Positions 46,324-56,540 of a stretch of 64,000 nucleotides of DNA are shown one piece after another (position 1 is the stretch's first letter; the number at the start of each line of letters is the position of its first letter). The stretch is from assembly GCA_963823675.1 (NCBI GenBank), contig CAWGMT010000007.1, forward strand, positions 434,001 to 498,000. Direction: 5' to 3'. The translations under genes were made by a program, and so were the position numbers. The notes beneath the pieces were generated by a model. It ran no database searches. It was not told the origin of the DNA and saw only the letters and a program-made list of their open reading frames with translations. Source of the stretch: CAWGMT01 sp963823675 (GTDB taxonomy: Bacteria; Planctomycetota; Planctomycetia; Isosphaerales; Isosphaeraceae).

Positions 46324-49300
46324 ACGCGAAACAGACCCGGCTCAACCTGTCGATTAACGGGGCCCTGGGCATCGTAGCCCTGGCACTGGTCTGGCTGGCC
46401 TGGTCGCCACGCGACTCGCTGTTTGATCGGGTGGCGTTCGGATCGACCTGGGAGTCCTGCTCGTCGCTCGTCCTGCTGGTGGTCGTCGCCGTCGGCATCG
46501 TGGCCAGTCACCGGTTCTTCGCCTGGCGAATCTTCTGGTTCGTGGTGCTCGTGGCCGTTGCATCGGGGACGTTCCACCATGCCCTGTTCGAGGGAATCAT
46601 GATGTGGGCGCTCCTGGCGGGACTGGCCATCACCTACCGGCGGTTCCTGGGCAAGCTGGCGGTGTACATGATCGGCCACCCCAGCCAGTCGCTCTTGCTC
46701 ATCGTCTTCTTCTGCCTGCTCTACGGCTTGATCGGGACGAGCTACGGCGTGCCGAACCTGTTCTGGCACGAAACCTGTGCGGGGCGGTTTTTTTCGGCGT
46801 TCGGTGCCACGCTGCTCCTGGCCGTGTTGGGCGTCAATTCCTTCTTCCTCGACGATAATTACCACCGCAACTGGCTGAACGTCGAGGACTACCTGAGGAA
46901 CTGGAAAATCAACTACGGGTTACGCGCGGAGGACCTGAAGCTCGGATTTCTGTTCGGCGATCCGGAACTCACCGTCGATCCCAACAAGGTGATACCCGAG
47001 CCGAGGTACGGGACGATGATCTCGCACGTGCTGCGCACGGCACGGCTGCCGATGCTCATGCTCATTTCATTGCCCGCGCTCTTTCCCTTGATGTTCCCGA
47101 GCGTCCCCCGGTTTGCGCCCGAAATGTCCCCTTCTTCCTGGCGTTCCTCGATCCCGAGCAGACTGGCACCGAGCCCGACGTCGGCCGCGACTTACGCGCC
47201 TGGCTTCTCGGCATCGTCTGCTGGGGCTTTGGCATCCTTGTCGGGGTGTTCCTGGTCAAGGTCCTCATCCGGGTGGGAATGTGGCTGGAGAAGAGGTGGA
47301 GTGGAGGGACGTCGCGAGAACCTCGTCGGTGGCGCTGGATATTCTCGGCGTCTTTCGGCGCGGTCAGCGTGCTGATCGTTGCCGCGTCGCTGATCATGAC
47401 GACGGCGCTCGACCTGGGCTGGTGGTCGCCGGATGAGGGATCGTGGATCCACTGGGCCCAGGTCGCTTTAGCGTTGGTGACGCTGTTGCTGGCCGGAGTC
47501 TGGAGCGCGTGGCGGGCGAGCGAGCTCAGACCGGGCCGCTGGCCCCCGTTTTCGAGGTTCCTCTTGCTGAGCGCCACGACCTACGGGGTCATCGCGCTCG
47601 CGGACACGATGCTCCGTCACTGGTGGCCGGGATCCGAGCTGGTCGTCTCCCCGGGCATGGCGATTTGTACGTTGCTGCTCACGCTTTCGCTGTTCGGAAG
47701 CTGGGTGGCCCTGCTTCGGCCGGTCCGTGACGGCGGAATGGAATGGATCAAGAAGCTCAAGCAACTTCAAGACGAGGCGGCCTCAACAGGCAACCAGGCG
47801 CGCGTGGAACGCCTTGGTAAGTCGATCGACGACAATTGCGAAATCGCGCACAAGACATTTCGCTCTGACCTCTTGGCTCTGGCGATCGTCGCCCTGTGGA
47901 TCGCGGTTGTGAACGCCGACGACTTCAAGCTTCGCTTTGAACCGCTTCTGTACGAGCTCGGGTCATTGGCGAAGTGGAAGAGTGCCGTCCAGAGTTATGG
48001 CATTTGGGCCCAGGATTTCGGCCGGCCGGCGCCTGCGGAACTTCAGGCATCCCCCGAGCTGTGCGACGACGAGCAGACTCTCGAGGCGTGGCGGGACCGG
48101 CTGTGGTCGCAGACGCCGGCAGGCCGGGCGGCGGGGGGCGCGAAGGCCCCTGAGAGCTTTCGTCCCAAGCTCGTGGTGGTCTGCGCCACGGGAGGGGCCA
48201 GCCGCGCGGCGTACTGGACCGCCCGCGTGCTCTGCCGGCTGGGCGAGGATATCCCATGGTCGGACGACAAGAAGTGCCCGGGGTTCCACGACAGCGTGCG
48301 GCTCATCACGGGGGCGTCGGGCGGCATGGTCGGCGCGGTGCACTACCTTGCCTGGCGGAAGCAAACTCTGGAACGGGCCCAGAGCGGCGACATGCCGGTC
48401 GAAGACGACTCCTGGGTCAAGTCGATGCCCACCGAGAACCTCTCAGCGGTCGCAAGCCACATCGCTTTTGCGGGCCTGGTGCAGGCGCTGCTGCCGCGGC
48501 TGCCGCGTCCGCTTGACTATGACCGCGGTCAGGCGCTTGATGCGCAGTGGCCGCTCTTAGGCGGCCGGTTCAGTGATTATCGCGTTGACGAGGGAAAAGG
48601 TGCGCTTCCTTCGCTGGTTTTTACCCCCGTCACGGTCGACGACGGCCGCCGGTTGCTGATCAGCAACCTCGCGCTCGAGCGGCTCGTCGTCAACCGAGGC
48701 GCCGAAGTTGACGCCGACGGCTACGGGACAGGAATCTATTCCGTCGCCGCACCCGAGTTCTACCGGGTCTTTGGCAAGAATGCCAATGGACTCACGCTCG
48801 CCATGGCTGCACGGATGTCGGGTACATTTCCCATGATCTCGCCCGCCGTGAACCTGCCGACAGACCCGCCCGTTCGGGTGGTCGACGCCGCTTACTACGA
48901 CAGTTATGGAGTGAATATTGCCGCGGCGTGGCTCTTCCGCAACAGCGACTGGCTCGTGAAAAACACTTCGGGGATCGCCATCGTGCAGATCCGCGCCTTC
49001 ATGGGCCGCCGCGAGCGGCTGGGCACGGCGGCGCCGGCGGACGACTCGATTGCGACCGGCCTCCAGTTTTTTTCGACCCCGTTTCAGGCTTTCGCCGGCA
49101 TGCGCGAGTCGATGCCGATGTTTCGTAACGACGAAGAGATCGCGGCCCTTGCTGACGTCCTCGAGCGCAAGAGCGGCCGCGAAGACTTCTTCTGCACCGT
49201 CATCTTCGAGAACTCAGCTCAGGTTGGCTTCGACACCAAGGCAACCGCCGGCCTTTGGCCCATGCAGGATGCCGAGCGGCGCGCCGACTCAGCCCCCGTC

Positions 49301-49636
49301 ATCGCCGACGTGGCCATGACGTGGTACCTCTCCAAGGTCGAGAAGACCTCGATGGACGAGGCAATCCCTGCCGACGCCACGGCGAGCCGCTGGAAGCTGG
49401 TTGTCAACCGGCTTCGTGAGGTCAACCTGAAGAACCACCCCGAAGACAAGGATCAGAGCCTCTTGCGCCGTCCGGCCGACCGCCTGCTCTGGTTGAACCA
49501 GGTGCGCACGGCGTTCGCGCGGGCTCCGGGAGCGGCCGGGCCGACGCGCACGGCTTTCAGCCTCAAGGAGCTCGAGCGCGCTCTGAACTACGAACGGATT
49601 CAGGCGCTCAAGGCGTGGTGGCTCGGGTCAAGATAA
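46320..49636 (+). CDS. Membrane-anchored patatin-like phospholipase, second of the pair; one frame break
   Basis: From GTG 46320, overlapping the first gene's TGA. It has the same architecture as the first: several N-terminal membrane segments including LLLIVFFCLLYGLIGTSYGV, matched by NLFWHE against DLIWHE in the partner, then more membrane helices and the patatin domain. That domain has CATGGASRAAYW (anion hole), a canonical elbow ITGASGGMVGA (Ser at 48317) and Asp at 48884 in VVDAAYYDSYGVN. The frame breaks near 47130 in a run of four C; the downstream frame reads FFLAFLDPEQTGTEPD. About 1,105 residues if repaired. Paralogue of the preceding gene, so the two may act as a heteromer. Confidence 0.8.
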
Positions 49637-49720
49637 TCCCGCGGATCGAGCCGATGTCAGTAGGACGGAGACTTTCGGTCGGCCGTTCGTGCGGGGTCAG
49701 GAGACCCGCGCACAACGGCG

Positions 49721-52700
49721 TCACCGCGCAAAGGGATCGGGCGGCATGGCCAGGTCCATCATGAGGAGCTTGAAGTCGGGCCGATCGCGGAGCGAATCGA
49801 GGGCGGTCTCGTTGCACAGCTTGGAAGCGCCGCGAAAGCCGCCGGCGACGGCCCACCGCAGGGCGTCCATCGCCCGATCGGTCTCGGCCGGGCCAACGGC
49901 AGCGGAGAGGCCGGAGCCGGGTAGCCCGGCCAGGACCGCGAGCAGGGCATGGTCGACGGCCAGCTCGTATCGGGAGTCGATTTCGAGAGAGGTAATACGA
50001 TCGAACAGCGCGACGGCCCGGCGCAGGCTCGCGGCCGACTCCGCATGTAGGCCCGCCAAGCGTTGCGCGCGGCCCAAGCGCGAGAGGCTGAAGGCGAGGT
50101 CGCTTTGATAGTCAATGACGGTGGGATTGTCGTTAATCTGTCGCTCATGGATTACCACCGCCCGCCCGCAAGCGGCGATCGCCTCCGGGAGCTGCCCCAT
50201 CGCGGATCGCACGCGGCCGACATTGCTGAGGCTGATTCCCAGACAGCGCTGATAATCAAACACCTTGGGGCTGGCCGTGGCGAGCTGTTGCCGGATCGCG
50301 AGCGCCTTGCCGTGGGCCGCCAGTGCTTCGGCCATCTTGCCTGCCTCCAACAGTTGGTCGCCGATATGGTCTTGGCTGTACGCCAGAAAGCTCTGGAACT
50401 CAGCGACGCTGGGGTTCGCATCGACCAGCTTCCGGTAGATCGCCTGCGCCGCTTCGTACGATGCCATCGCCTCCGCCGGATTACCGGTTTGCGACAGCGC
50501 CGCGCCCACCATGGTTTGGCTGTACGCCAGATTGCTCTGGAACTCAGTGACAGCGGGGTTGGCCTCGGCCAGCTTCTGTAAGATCGCCCGCGCCGCCTCG
50601 AACGCCGCCAGCGCCTCGGCCGGCTTGCCGGTGCTAATCAGCAGGTAGCCGATGAAATTGTGGATGACCGCCAGATCGCGCTGGAACCCAGTGACGGCGG
50701 GGTTGGCCTCGGCCAGCTTCTGTCGGATCGCTCGCGCCGACGCGTACGCCGCCAGCGCCTCGGCCGGCTTCCCCGTCTGAAAGAGCAGCCGGCCGATGTC
50801 GTTGTGGCTTGTCGCCAGATCGCTCTGGAACTCGGTGACGGCGGGGTTGGCCTCGGCCAGCTTCTGTCGGATCGCCAGCGCCGATTTGTACGCCGCCAGC
50901 GCCTCGGCCGGCTTCCCCATCTCCGAAAGCAGTATGCCGATGTCGTTGTGGCTTTTCGCCAGATCGCTCTGGAACTCGGTGACGGCGGGGTTGGCCTCGG
51001 CCAGCTTCTGTCGGATCGCCAGCGCCGATTTGTACGCCGCCAGCGCCTCGGCCGGCTTCCCCATCTCCGAAAGCAGCATGCCGATGTTGTTGTGGCTGTC
51101 CGCCAGACCGCTCTTGAACTCGGTGACGGCGGGGTTGGCCTCGGCCAGCTTCTGCCGGATCGCCAGCGCCGATTTGTACGCCGCCAGCGCCTCGGCCAGC
51201 TTCCGCATCCCCGAAAGCATTGCGCCGATGTTGTTGTAGCTGTTTGCCAGACGCCCCTGGAACGCGGTGACGACTGGTTTGGCCTCGGCCAGCTTCTGGT
51301 TAATCGCCAGCGCCGACTCGTATGCCGCCAGCGCCTCGGCCGGCTTCCGCGTCTCCGACAGTACGACGCCGATGGTGTTGATGGTCGACGCTCGTTCGCT
51401 TTGGAACTCGTTATTCTCGGGATGGGCCGCAGCCAGGTCCGCTTGCAAGTCGCGCGCTCGCTCGAGCGCAGCCAGCGCCTCGGCCGGCTTGCCCATGGTC
51501 TTCAGCAGCCAGCCGACCCGGTGCTCGGCAGCCGCGAGGGCGTCTCGCGCCTTTTCCTCCTTCGGGGCACCGCCAGCCCGGTCGGCCACCGCCGTGCGGG
51601 CCCGCTCGTAGGCGGCCAGCGCTTCGTCCGTCTTTCCGGTCGCTTCCAGAATACGGCCGACGGCCAGCAGGCTGCGGGCCACGTTGACCTTGGCCGAGAC
51701 GTCGGCGCCCGGTTCCCCGGCAAGGGCCTCGCGGCCGGCGAGCACGCGCTCGTGCATGGCCAGGGCGTCCTCCTTGCGGCCCACCCGGCTCGTCAGCGCG
51801 GCCAGCTCGAAGTTGGCCTGAAGCATCGCCTGTCGCGATGCCCGGTCCGAGCGGTCCTTCAAGAGAGCAGCCAGCTTGCCGTAGAAATCGCTGGCCGAGT
51901 TGAGCAAGCGGTCGCGCAGGTCCTTGAACTTCTCCTCCTTGAGCAGGAAGTCCTCGCTGACGCCGGTGTGAAACGTCTTGATCGCCGCCATTGCCAGGTT
52001 GTACCGCTCTTGCACGCGGGCCTTCTCGTCGGCGAGCTCGGAGTTGGCCCGGCTCACCTCGCTGTTGGCGGCGCGCAAGTGGCTGTTGGCCCGGGCCTGA
52101 ACGCCCGCGACCGCAACGAGCCCGGCCACTCCGGCCAAAAGCGCCACTGCCGCGGCCGTGACCTTGGTGCGGTTGCGTCGCGCCCACCGCCTGGCCCGGC
52201 CGGAGAACGGCTCGCGCCAGGCCGAGACTGGCTCGTCGGCCATCCACCGCTCCACGTCCCCGGCCAGCGCCCGGCAGGAGCCGTAGCGGTCATCCGGGCG
52301 CAGGGCCATCGCCTTCATGCAGACGGCCTCGAGCGCCCGGTCGATCGACGGGTTGACCTGGCGCGGCGGCACGAGCGCGCCGCTCTGGACGGCGCGGAGG
52401 ATGGCTCCGAGGTCGTCGCCCACGACCGGCGGCCGGCCGGTCAGCAGGCAATACAGGGTCGCCCCCAGACTGTAGACGTCGCTCCGCGGGCCGAGTGCCT
52501 CGAGGTTTCCCTCGGCCTGCTCGGGGCTCATGTAGGCCGGCGTCCCCAGCGCCGAGCCAGGCAGCGTCTCGGACGACCCGCTGGCCGGGAAGGGCAGAAG
52601 CGTCCGCTCGACTGCCGACGGGTCGGATTTTCCCGTGGCCTTGGCGAGCCCCCAATCGACCACCAGGGTCTCGCCATGCCGGCCGACGATGATATTGCCG

Positions 52701-53527
52701 GGCTTGATGTCCCGATGGAGCACGCCGCGGGAATGGGCGTACTCGATCGCGTTGCACACGTCGGTGAAAGAGCGGAGGAGCCTGCGCAGCTCGAGCGACC
52801 GCCGGCCGGGATCGCCGGTTGCGCTCGTACCTGCGTGGAAGCGGTCGATCGCCTCCTTCAGGCTGTCACCCTTGATGAATCGCATGGCGTAGTACGGGCG
52901 GCCGTCGGCGTAGGCCCCCAGCCCATAGACCGGGACGATGCCCGGATGTTCCAACCCCCCGGTGACCTCCGCCTCGAACTCGAACCGAGAACGGTACCGC
53001 GGGTCGAATGCAAACTGCACCTGGATTTCCTTGAGAGCGACGTCGCGATTCAGCTCGGTATCGCGGGCGACGAAGACCTCACCCAATCCTCCTCTGGCAT
53101 GCGGCCTGATGATGTGAAACCGCGTACCGGCTGACGTCGAGTCGCCAACGATGGTCGCCGTGACGGATTCCGCGGAATCGTTGTCCAGGCCCTGCCGCGC
53201 GGCGGCGAGCCGGGGCAGGCTCGCTTGAACGTCAGGGTCGGCGATCCGGGAAAGCTGCTCGCGGACCGATCCGATCGAGCCGAGCGCTGCCAGGCTCTTC
53301 TGGGGTTCGTTTTGGTGGAGCTTCAGATGTTCCTCGACCAGCGCGTCCAAAAGCGACCGTCGCGAATCGGTCAAATCTCCCTGGTCCTGGAGGATCTGGC
53401 TAAGGGGAGCCGCCTTGTTCAAGACCCAGGCGTGCATCGCGGCGATCAGGGTATCGCGGGAGATGAAGTCCATCTGCAAGGCGATGATCCCGAGCAGAAG
53501 ATTGCGGTCGGCGGCAGCGCCCGACAT
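49721..53527 (-). CDS. Transmembrane Ser/Thr protein kinase with TPR-like C-terminal repeats
   Basis: 1,268 residues. The N-terminal 130 residues are helical. The kinase domain (about 137-440) has ARGGLGEVFVARD, ALKEIQ, LHRDIKPGNII, VVDWGLAKA (DWG in place of DFG) and SPEQAEG. A membrane segment near residue 460 (VTAAAVALLAGVAGLVAVAG) is followed by a coiled coil and about ten helical repeats of 48 residues (pattern IGxLLSExGKPAEALAAYxSA). The repeats are nearly identical in DNA. Probable receptor kinase whose repeats bind a partner. It starts 4 bp after the stop of the upstream beta-helix kinase, so the two kinases form one operon. Confidence 0.9.
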   Translation of the reverse strand: MSGAAADRNLLLGIIALQMDFISRDTLIAAMHAWVLNKAAPLSQILQDQGDLTDSRRSLLDALVEEHLKLHQNEPQKSLAALGSIGSVREQLSRIADPDVQASLPRLAAARQGLDNDSAESVTATIVGDSTSAGTRFHIIRPHARGGLGEVFVARDTELNRDVALKEIQVQFAFDPRYRSRFEFEAEVTGGLEHPGIVPVYGLGAYADGRPYYAMRFIKGDSLKEAIDRFHAGTSATGDPGRRSLELRRLLRSFTDVCNAIEYAHSRGVLHRDIKPGNIIVGRHGETLVVDWGLAKATGKSDPSAVERTLLPFPASGSSETLPGSALGTPAYMSPEQAEGNLEALGPRSDVYSLGATLYCLLTGRPPVVGDDLGAILRAVQSGALVPPRQVNPSIDRALEAVCMKAMALRPDDRYGSCRALAGDVERWMADEPVSAWREPFSGRARRWARRNRTKVTAAAVALLAGVAGLVAVAGVQARANSHLRAANSEVSRANSELADEKARVQERYNLAMAAIKTFHTGVSEDFLLKEEKFKDLRDRLLNSASDFYGKLAALLKDRSDRASRQAMLQANFELAALTSRVGRKEDALAMHERVLAGREALAGEPGADVSAKVNVARSLLAVGRILEATGKTDEALAAYERARTAVADRAGGAPKEEKARDALAAAEHRVGWLLKTMGKPAEALAALERARDLQADLAAAHPENNEFQSERASTINTIGVVLSETRKPAEALAAYESALAINQKLAEAKPVVTAFQGRLANSYNNIGAMLSGMRKLAEALAAYKSALAIRQKLAEANPAVTEFKSGLADSHNNIGMLLSEMGKPAEALAAYKSALAIRQKLAEANPAVTEFQSDLAKSHNDIGILLSEMGKPAEALAAYKSALAIRQKLAEANPAVTEFQSDLATSHNDIGRLLFQTGKPAEALAAYASARAIRQKLAEANPAVTGFQRDLAVIHNFIGYLLISTGKPAEALAAFEAARAILQKLAEANPAVTEFQSNLAYSQTMVGAALSQTGNPAEAMASYEAAQAIYRKLVDANPSVAEFQSFLAYSQDHIGDQLLEAGKMAEALAAHGKALAIRQQLATASPKVFDYQRCLGISLSNVGRVRSAMGQLPEAIAACGRAVVIHERQINDNPTVIDYQSDLAFSLSRLGRAQRLAGLHAESAASLRRAVALFDRITSLEIDSRYELAVDHALLAVLAGLPGSGLSAAVGPAETDRAMDALRWAVAGGFRGASKLCNETALDSLRDRPDFKLLMMDLAMPPDPFAR
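50530..51400 (-). repeat. 144-bp tandem repeats inside the TPR-kinase gene
   Basis: Consecutive copies with an exact 144-bp period (for example cgctctggaa at 50821 and 50965, ccgatttgta at 50881 and 51025), encoding 48-residue TPR-like units. The central copies are almost identical, implying recent duplication or gene conversion. Confidence 0.9.
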
Positions 53528-53531
53528 GGTG

Positions 53532-56057
53532 TCACCTCGATAGCGTGTTCGAAAAGACGGAAACTCGTGGACCCTTTACTCGCGAAGAAACGCAAGCCGG
53601 CGGACCAGCAATCCGCAAGCGGTGCCGCACATTGCGACCACGAGTGTAAACGCTGAATGGCTCACGCGGACCATCATTGCTAGTTCGCGGTCGGTTTAGG
53701 GGCGTCGGCCGGTGCCGGTCGATCAGGAGTCGGGCGCGCGCGCCTGCGTAAGAGGGCCAATCTCCTCCGAGGCCGGAGGTCGCCAGGAGAGACCCGGCCG
53801 CGGGTCGGAGGAACCGCGGATCGGAGGGATCGCGGACGAGGACGTCGAGGCGCGGGTGGCGGGCGGCCAAGGGGCTCTCGGGACCTTCCTGCTCGGCGAG
53901 GTTCCCCCCGAAGCGCCAGCCGCCGGCGGCGAGGGCCGCGAGGTCGCCGCCGGGTGTGTCGAGCCCACCGGGCTCGAAAAGCGCGTTGTTAACGATCACG
54001 ACCCCTTCCACGCCGCGGCTCGCGTTCGTCGGGACGAGCCAGTTGGCCGCCCGGTAGAAGCTATTGTTGGCGATCGTGATCGCGCGGCAGAGGTCGGATC
54101 CGAGGGAGTCGAGGATGAGGGCGTCCCGTCCGCTCAGGAAGAGGTTGCCGGCGACGCGGATGTCGTGGGCGGAGCGGATGATCTCGAGCTGCCGGAGCCG
54201 CGTCTCGAACCGGCAGCCCTCGATCGCGACGTGAGCAATGGTCCGATGGGAGTCGCCTTGCAGGACGACGCCGGTCGGCCAGGGGCCGAAGGTGCAACCG
54301 CGGAAGCGGATCGGCGCGGACGCCGTGCCGTGGGCGCCGGGAGCGAACCAGACGTGCGCCCAGTACTCGGCACCAGGATCCTCGTCGACCTTGCGAAAGG
54401 CGACGTTCGCGAGCTCGAGGCCCGCCGCCGCCCCGTCGACCTCGAGGCCGAACTGCTCGACGCCCGAGAGGATCGTCAGGTCGCGCAGGGTCACGTTGGC
54501 GGTGTCGGCCACCTTGGCGACTACGTTCTGCGAGCCCGGCGCGGTCAGGATGACGCCCGGCCCCCCGGCGATCGTCAGTCCCCGGAGCCGGTCGGGCTCC
54601 TCGATCCGCGCAGCCCCGTGGTAGACCCCCGGCTCGGTCAGCCGGATCGTCGTGCCGGTGTGGGAGACGAAGGAAAGCGCCTGCGGCAGGGTCCGGAAGT
54701 CCGCCTCAGGGCCGCGGCCGACCAAGACGACCGGGCCCGCCGCCGGCCCGCGCGGGACGGCCGGTGCGTCGCCCGAACGCCTGGCCGTCCCCCGGTGCGA
54801 GGGCACGAGCCGGGCGAGAGCCAGCGCGGCCAGCAGCAGCAGCAGGACGGCCCCCGCCGCGGCCCACCGCGGAGCCCGGCTCTTCTTCGTGACGCTCTTC
54901 TGGGCGGGCCGAGCGGCGACCGTCGTACCGATCTCCAGGTCCGGATCGTCCAGGAGGCGGCGTAACTCAGCGGCGACCTCGCCGGCCGTCGCCGGTCTGT
55001 CCTCCGGCGCCTTCCGGAGCAGGCGTGCGACGAGATCCGAGAGCGGCCGGGGAACGGCCGGGTCGAGGAGGTGGAGGGGAGCCGGCTCCTCGTCGGTGAT
55101 CTTGCGGCCGATCTCGAGGATGTGCCGTCCCTGGAAGGGGGGGCGGCCGGCCGACATGGCGAAGAGGACGCAGCCGAGGCTGAACAGGTCGCTCCTGGGG
55201 TTGACGGACTCGCCGCGGACCTGCTCCGGACTCATGTAGGCGGGCGTGCCGACGACCTGGCCGGCCGAGGTCATCTCGGCCAGGTCGAGCTCGACCAAGG
55301 CGAGGCCGAAGTCCGTGATCTTCACCCCCCCGCCACGGTCGAGGAGCATGATGTTGGCCGGCTTGATGTCGCGGTGGATCACTCCGTGGAGGTGCGCCGC
55401 CTCGAGCCCCTCGGCGATCTGCATGCCGATCCGCAGCACCTCCCGCGGATCGAGCTTGGGGCCGGCCTCGATCCGCCCCTTCAGGGAGCGGCCGACGAGG
55501 CACTCCATGACCAGGTACGGCAGGCCATGCTCCTCGTCGACCGAGTGGATCGTGACGACGTTGACGTGGCCGATCGCCGCCGCGGAGCGGGCCTCGCGGA
55601 GGAACCGGCGCCTCGCCCGATCGCTGTTGGCCAGGCTTGGGCTGATGAGCTTGATCGCGACCACACGGTCGAGCTTCGGGTCGAAGCCCTTGAGCACGAC
55701 CCCCATGCCGCCGCTGCCGAGGATGCCGAGGATCTCGTAGTGGGCAATCCGGCCCAGGCTGTCGGGGCGGTCCGTCGGGGCGAGGAACGACAGGTCGGGC
55801 GGGTCCTCGCAGCCGGTTGGCAGCGGGCTCTTCAGCGTCGGCGCTCCGTAGGTCATCGTCCGCGAGGACGCGGGGTCATGGGCCGTCTCGGGCGGGTCGC
55901 CCGAGGGCGGCGCGGCCCCGTCCGTCGGCTCGAGCCGGCACATCGCCCCGCGACAATGCTCGCAGATCTCGACATGCTCGCGCAAGCGATCGGCAACGTC
56001 GCCGCTCAGGCTGCCGGCCACGAGGCCCCGGAGAGTGGTCATACTTGGACAATGCAT
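53532..56057 (-). CDS. Ser/Thr protein kinase with anti-sigma-type zinc finger and right-handed beta-helix tail
   Basis: 841 residues from ATG 56057 (MHCPSMTTLRG; ATG 56093 is possible but less typical). A zinc-finger motif HVEICEHCRGAMC (HxxxCxxC) at about residues 30-40 is followed by a kinase domain (about 105-370) with GSGGMGVVLKGFD, VVAIKLIS, IHRDIKPANIML, ITDFGLAL and SPEQVRGE. Then come a membrane segment (WAAAGAVLLLLLAALALARL) and a parallel beta-helix of carbohydrate-binding type (LRGLTIAGGPGVILTAPG ... VAIEGCRFETRL). Codons are strikingly GC-rich compared with neighbours, except the last 50. Its stop lies 4 bp from the start of the TPR kinase. Confidence 0.9.
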   Translation of the reverse strand: MHCPSMTTLRGLVAGSLSGDVADRLREHVEICEHCRGAMCRLEPTDGAAPPSGDPPETAHDPASSRTMTYGAPTLKSPLPTGCEDPPDLSFLAPTDRPDSLGRIAHYEILGILGSGGMGVVLKGFDPKLDRVVAIKLISPSLANSDRARRRFLREARSAAAIGHVNVVTIHSVDEEHGLPYLVMECLVGRSLKGRIEAGPKLDPREVLRIGMQIAEGLEAAHLHGVIHRDIKPANIMLLDRGGGVKITDFGLALVELDLAEMTSAGQVVGTPAYMSPEQVRGESVNPRSDLFSLGCVLFAMSAGRPPFQGRHILEIGRKITDEEPAPLHLLDPAVPRPLSDLVARLLRKAPEDRPATAGEVAAELRRLLDDPDLEIGTTVAARPAQKSVTKKSRAPRWAAAGAVLLLLLAALALARLVPSHRGTARRSGDAPAVPRGPAAGPVVLVGRGPEADFRTLPQALSFVSHTGTTIRLTEPGVYHGAARIEEPDRLRGLTIAGGPGVILTAPGSQNVVAKVADTANVTLRDLTILSGVEQFGLEVDGAAAGLELANVAFRKVDEDPGAEYWAHVWFAPGAHGTASAPIRFRGCTFGPWPTGVVLQGDSHRTIAHVAIEGCRFETRLRQLEIIRSAHDIRVAGNLFLSGRDALILDSLGSDLCRAITIANNSFYRAANWLVPTNASRGVEGVVIVNNALFEPGGLDTPGGDLAALAAGGWRFGGNLAEQEGPESPLAARHPRLDVLVRDPSDPRFLRPAAGSLLATSGLGGDWPSYAGARARLLIDRHRPTPLNRPRTSNDGPREPFSVYTRGRNVRHRLRIAGPPACVSSRVKGPRVSVFSNTLSR

Positions 56058-56148
56058 GAGATCACCGACGATTGGCAGTTCCCGCGACGCCATCCTATTA
56101 TAATCGGCTGGATGCCGGCCGGCAGCAACCTTAGGCTAAAGCTTACGG

Positions 56149-56217
56149 ATGGTCGTGGCCGCGAAGGACTACTTGATGGCCTTTGCGGAGCAAACGGCCA
56201 CGAAGGGAGTGAAGTGA
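56149..56217 (+). pseudogene. Possible C-terminal tail of an ATPase partner
   Basis: Reads MVVAAKDYLMAFAEQTATKGVK then TGA at 56215-56217, immediately followed by the ATG of the HNH fragment. A stop just upstream (56137-56139) shows that only the tail remains. Tight linkage ahead of an HNH gene is how PtuA-type ATPases are arranged, but this piece is too short to prove it. Confidence 0.35.
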
Positions 56218-56540
56218 ATGCGCCCCGTCCTTCGAGGCAACAGCCCGCAAGCTGCCGACTACGACAACTATCGCGATGCGTTCGGAGAACTCGCGGGGCG
56301 GAGGAAATCTGGTTGATTGCCCAGGAGAGCAAGAACGATCTGCGAGCAAACCCGTGCGATGGCTTTCGCCGCCAAATTGCCCGTACAGCGACCGGCCACG
56401 GATTCTTCAGCATCTGGATGACCGTTTTTTCGGACGACGTGGCCGTTCGCAAGCTGTTAATTGCGGAGTTCCGCGGGACCGCGACCGACTGCTTCGCTGC
56501 GAGCTTGACAACCCTTGTGAGACCACGTCCGCCCAGCGGA
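56218..56540 (+). pseudogene. Decayed retron/Septu-type HNH endonuclease (catalytic core deleted)
   Basis: The first 32 codons (MRPVLRGNSPQAADYDNYRD, then AFGELAG) match the start of TIGR02646-type HNH nucleases (PtuB/retron-associated), then the frame ends at TGA 56314-56316. From about 56370 another frame reads FRRQIARTATGHGFFSIWMT then VFSDDVAVRKLLIAEFRGTA, which resembles the C-terminus of the same family. The middle, carrying the CxxC and HNH residues, is missing. So this looks like an internal deletion of a defence-type nuclease. It is probably inactive. Confidence 0.6.

Noticed and set aside
50660..53134. Forward open frame of 824 codons
   Set aside because: Antisense of the TPR kinase; its repeats (RQRLGRLPRL) are the reverse reading of the TPR units.
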